From: DATFGK01 sp046712825
Lineage (GTDB): Bacteria > Actinomycetota > AC-67
NCBI GenBank assembly: GCA_046712825.1
Contig: JBKKCR010000109.1
Coordinates: forward strand, 1-5,329
Length of the DNA stretch: 5,329 bases
Reading direction: 5' to 3'
Shown: positions 4,960 through 5,329 of the stretch, piece after piece
How positions within the stretch are numbered: the stretch's first letter is position 1
Layout: each line of letters opens with the position of its first letter
The notes under the pieces: generated by a model
Seen by the model: only the letters and a program-made list of their open reading frames with translations
Told to the model about the DNA's origin: nothing
Database searches by the model: none
Position numbers and translations under genes: made by a program

Positions 4960-5136
4960 CTAAACCGAGGCGGAGCGCTCGAGGTGTACGCGCCAGGCGG
5001 CTACCTCGTAGGCGGCGCGGTCTTCGAAGCTCGCGAACGCGGTGGGCCGGCCGCAGGTGCAATGCGTCTGGCCGTACTCGAAGTTCGCGTCGCAGTCGGT
5101 GCAGGTCGCGGTCTGGATCGGGGTGTCGACTCGCAT
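4960..5136 (-). CDS. Small putative zinc-binding (zinc-ribbon-like) hypothetical protein
   Basis: This 58-aa ORF on the minus strand matches no family I recognise. Its centre carries Cys12-x2-Cys15 and His25-Cys26-x-Cys28 in the string TCTDCDANFEYGQTHCTCGR (11-30), a spacing suited to a single zinc or iron site. The C-terminal half (FASFEDRAAYEVAAWRVHLE, 34-53) is predicted amphipathic helix. The ATG at 5136 is chosen because a G-run (GGGGG, complement of 5143-5147) lies 6 nt upstream as a possible Shine-Dalgarno; longer in-frame starts back to 5214 would swallow the AT-richer leader. A convincing intrinsic terminator follows the stop, which supports it being a transcribed unit. It stands alone, next to a P450 remnant, and could be a small regulator, a rubredoxin-like or ribbon adaptor, or a recently arrived ORF. 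An overlapping frame on the same strand is open over a similar length but carries no recognisable motif. Confidence 0.55.
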   Translation of the reverse strand: MRVDTPIQTATCTDCDANFEYGQTHCTCGRPTAFASFEDRAAYEVAAWRVHLERSASV

Positions 5137-5329
5137 CTTTTGCCCCCAAACTCGGTCGTATCTTCTGTGCTCAGTCTGCGTTGCACCATGTGCGGAGTCA
5201 TGATGCATTTGCACCGTTAGTGCCGGGTCCTCCGCTCTAAGTGTTCAAGGGCAATGGAACCGGCCGATTGGGGAGGCAAGCGCTCGATCCGCCTGGACAT
5301 AAGCGAGCACTTTCCGCTAAATGGTTCAT
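5137..5329. other. Less GC-rich leader/edge region with a TTGCACC direct repeat; no confident gene
   Basis: This stretch is visibly less GC-rich than the genes to its left. TTGCACC occurs at 5181-5187 and again at 5209-5215, 28 bp apart, upstream of the small cysteine-motif ORF, where it could be a paired regulator site. At the right edge an ATG at 5254 opens a plus-strand frame of 25 codons (MEPADWGGKRSIRLDISEHF...) that runs off the window, with AAGG only 3 nt before it. Two minus-strand frames also enter from the edge and stop near 5218 and 5240. None has a recognisable motif, so no CDS is called. Confidence 0.3.

Noticed and set aside
4868..5149. 93-codon minus-strand frame overlapping the small cysteine-motif ORF
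   Set aside because: It reads through the terminator stem and U-tract and is an Arg-rich frame with no motif; the cysteine-pattern frame is preferred.
5254..5329. Possible start of a plus-strand gene at the right edge
   Set aside because: Only 25 codons, poorly spaced ribosome site and no recognisable motif; not enough to call.
5231..5329. TCCGCT-containing imperfect repeats (5231 and 5313) as possible mobile-element ends
   Set aside because: Similarity is short and gapped, and no transposase or inverted counterpart is visible in the window.

Overview
The window looks like chromosomal DNA of a GC-rich actinobacterium. The evidence is GTG starts, start-stop overlaps of the GTGA type, a probable F420-dependent PPOX-fold enzyme, a FadD19-type acyl-CoA ligase and a mycobacterial-type alpha-methylacyl-CoA racemase. 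The genus cannot be fixed from the sequence.

Region 1 (1-3521) is a divergently organised lipid/sterol side-chain locus. Leftward runs the start of a phosphotransferase of the type often found with acyl-CoA dehydrogenases (partial, cut by the window edge). Rightward runs a three-gene operon: alpha-methylacyl-CoA racemase (CoA-transferase family III), a FadD19-like acyl-CoA ligase and a GNAT N-acetyltransferase. Each pair is joined by a 4-bp GTGA overlap. The 74-bp divergent intergenic region holds TGAAACGTGTTCTA (213-226). It matches all eight fixed positions of the operator TNNAACNNGTTNNA used by KstR, the TetR-family repressor of actinobacterial cholesterol catabolism. Ligase plus racemase fits CoA activation and epimerisation of a methyl-branched acid such as a sterol side chain.

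Region 2 (3508-4673) holds an MtnX/PSP-like HAD phosphatase on the minus strand, overlapping the acetyltransferase tail-to-tail by 14 bp. A PPOX-class protein runs divergently from it on the plus strand. Only 32 bp separate their start codons. That gap contains two back-to-back TANNNT -10 boxes, each 7-8 nt from an ATG with no Shine-Dalgarno, so both genes are probably leaderless.

Region 3 (4670-5329) is a degraded or rearranged segment. It has the C-terminal end of a cytochrome P450 (minus strand) with two single-base frameshifts and no upstream part. A small cysteine-motif ORF (58 aa, minus strand) follows with its own intrinsic terminator, which abuts the P450 break. The last 190 bases are visibly less GC-rich, carry a TTGCACC direct repeat and have no gene that can be called confidently. 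The P450 tail ends in a way typical of the CYP124/125/142-like group, so it may be a relic of the same lipid/sterol programme. No RNA genes, CRISPR arrays or complete mobile elements were seen.
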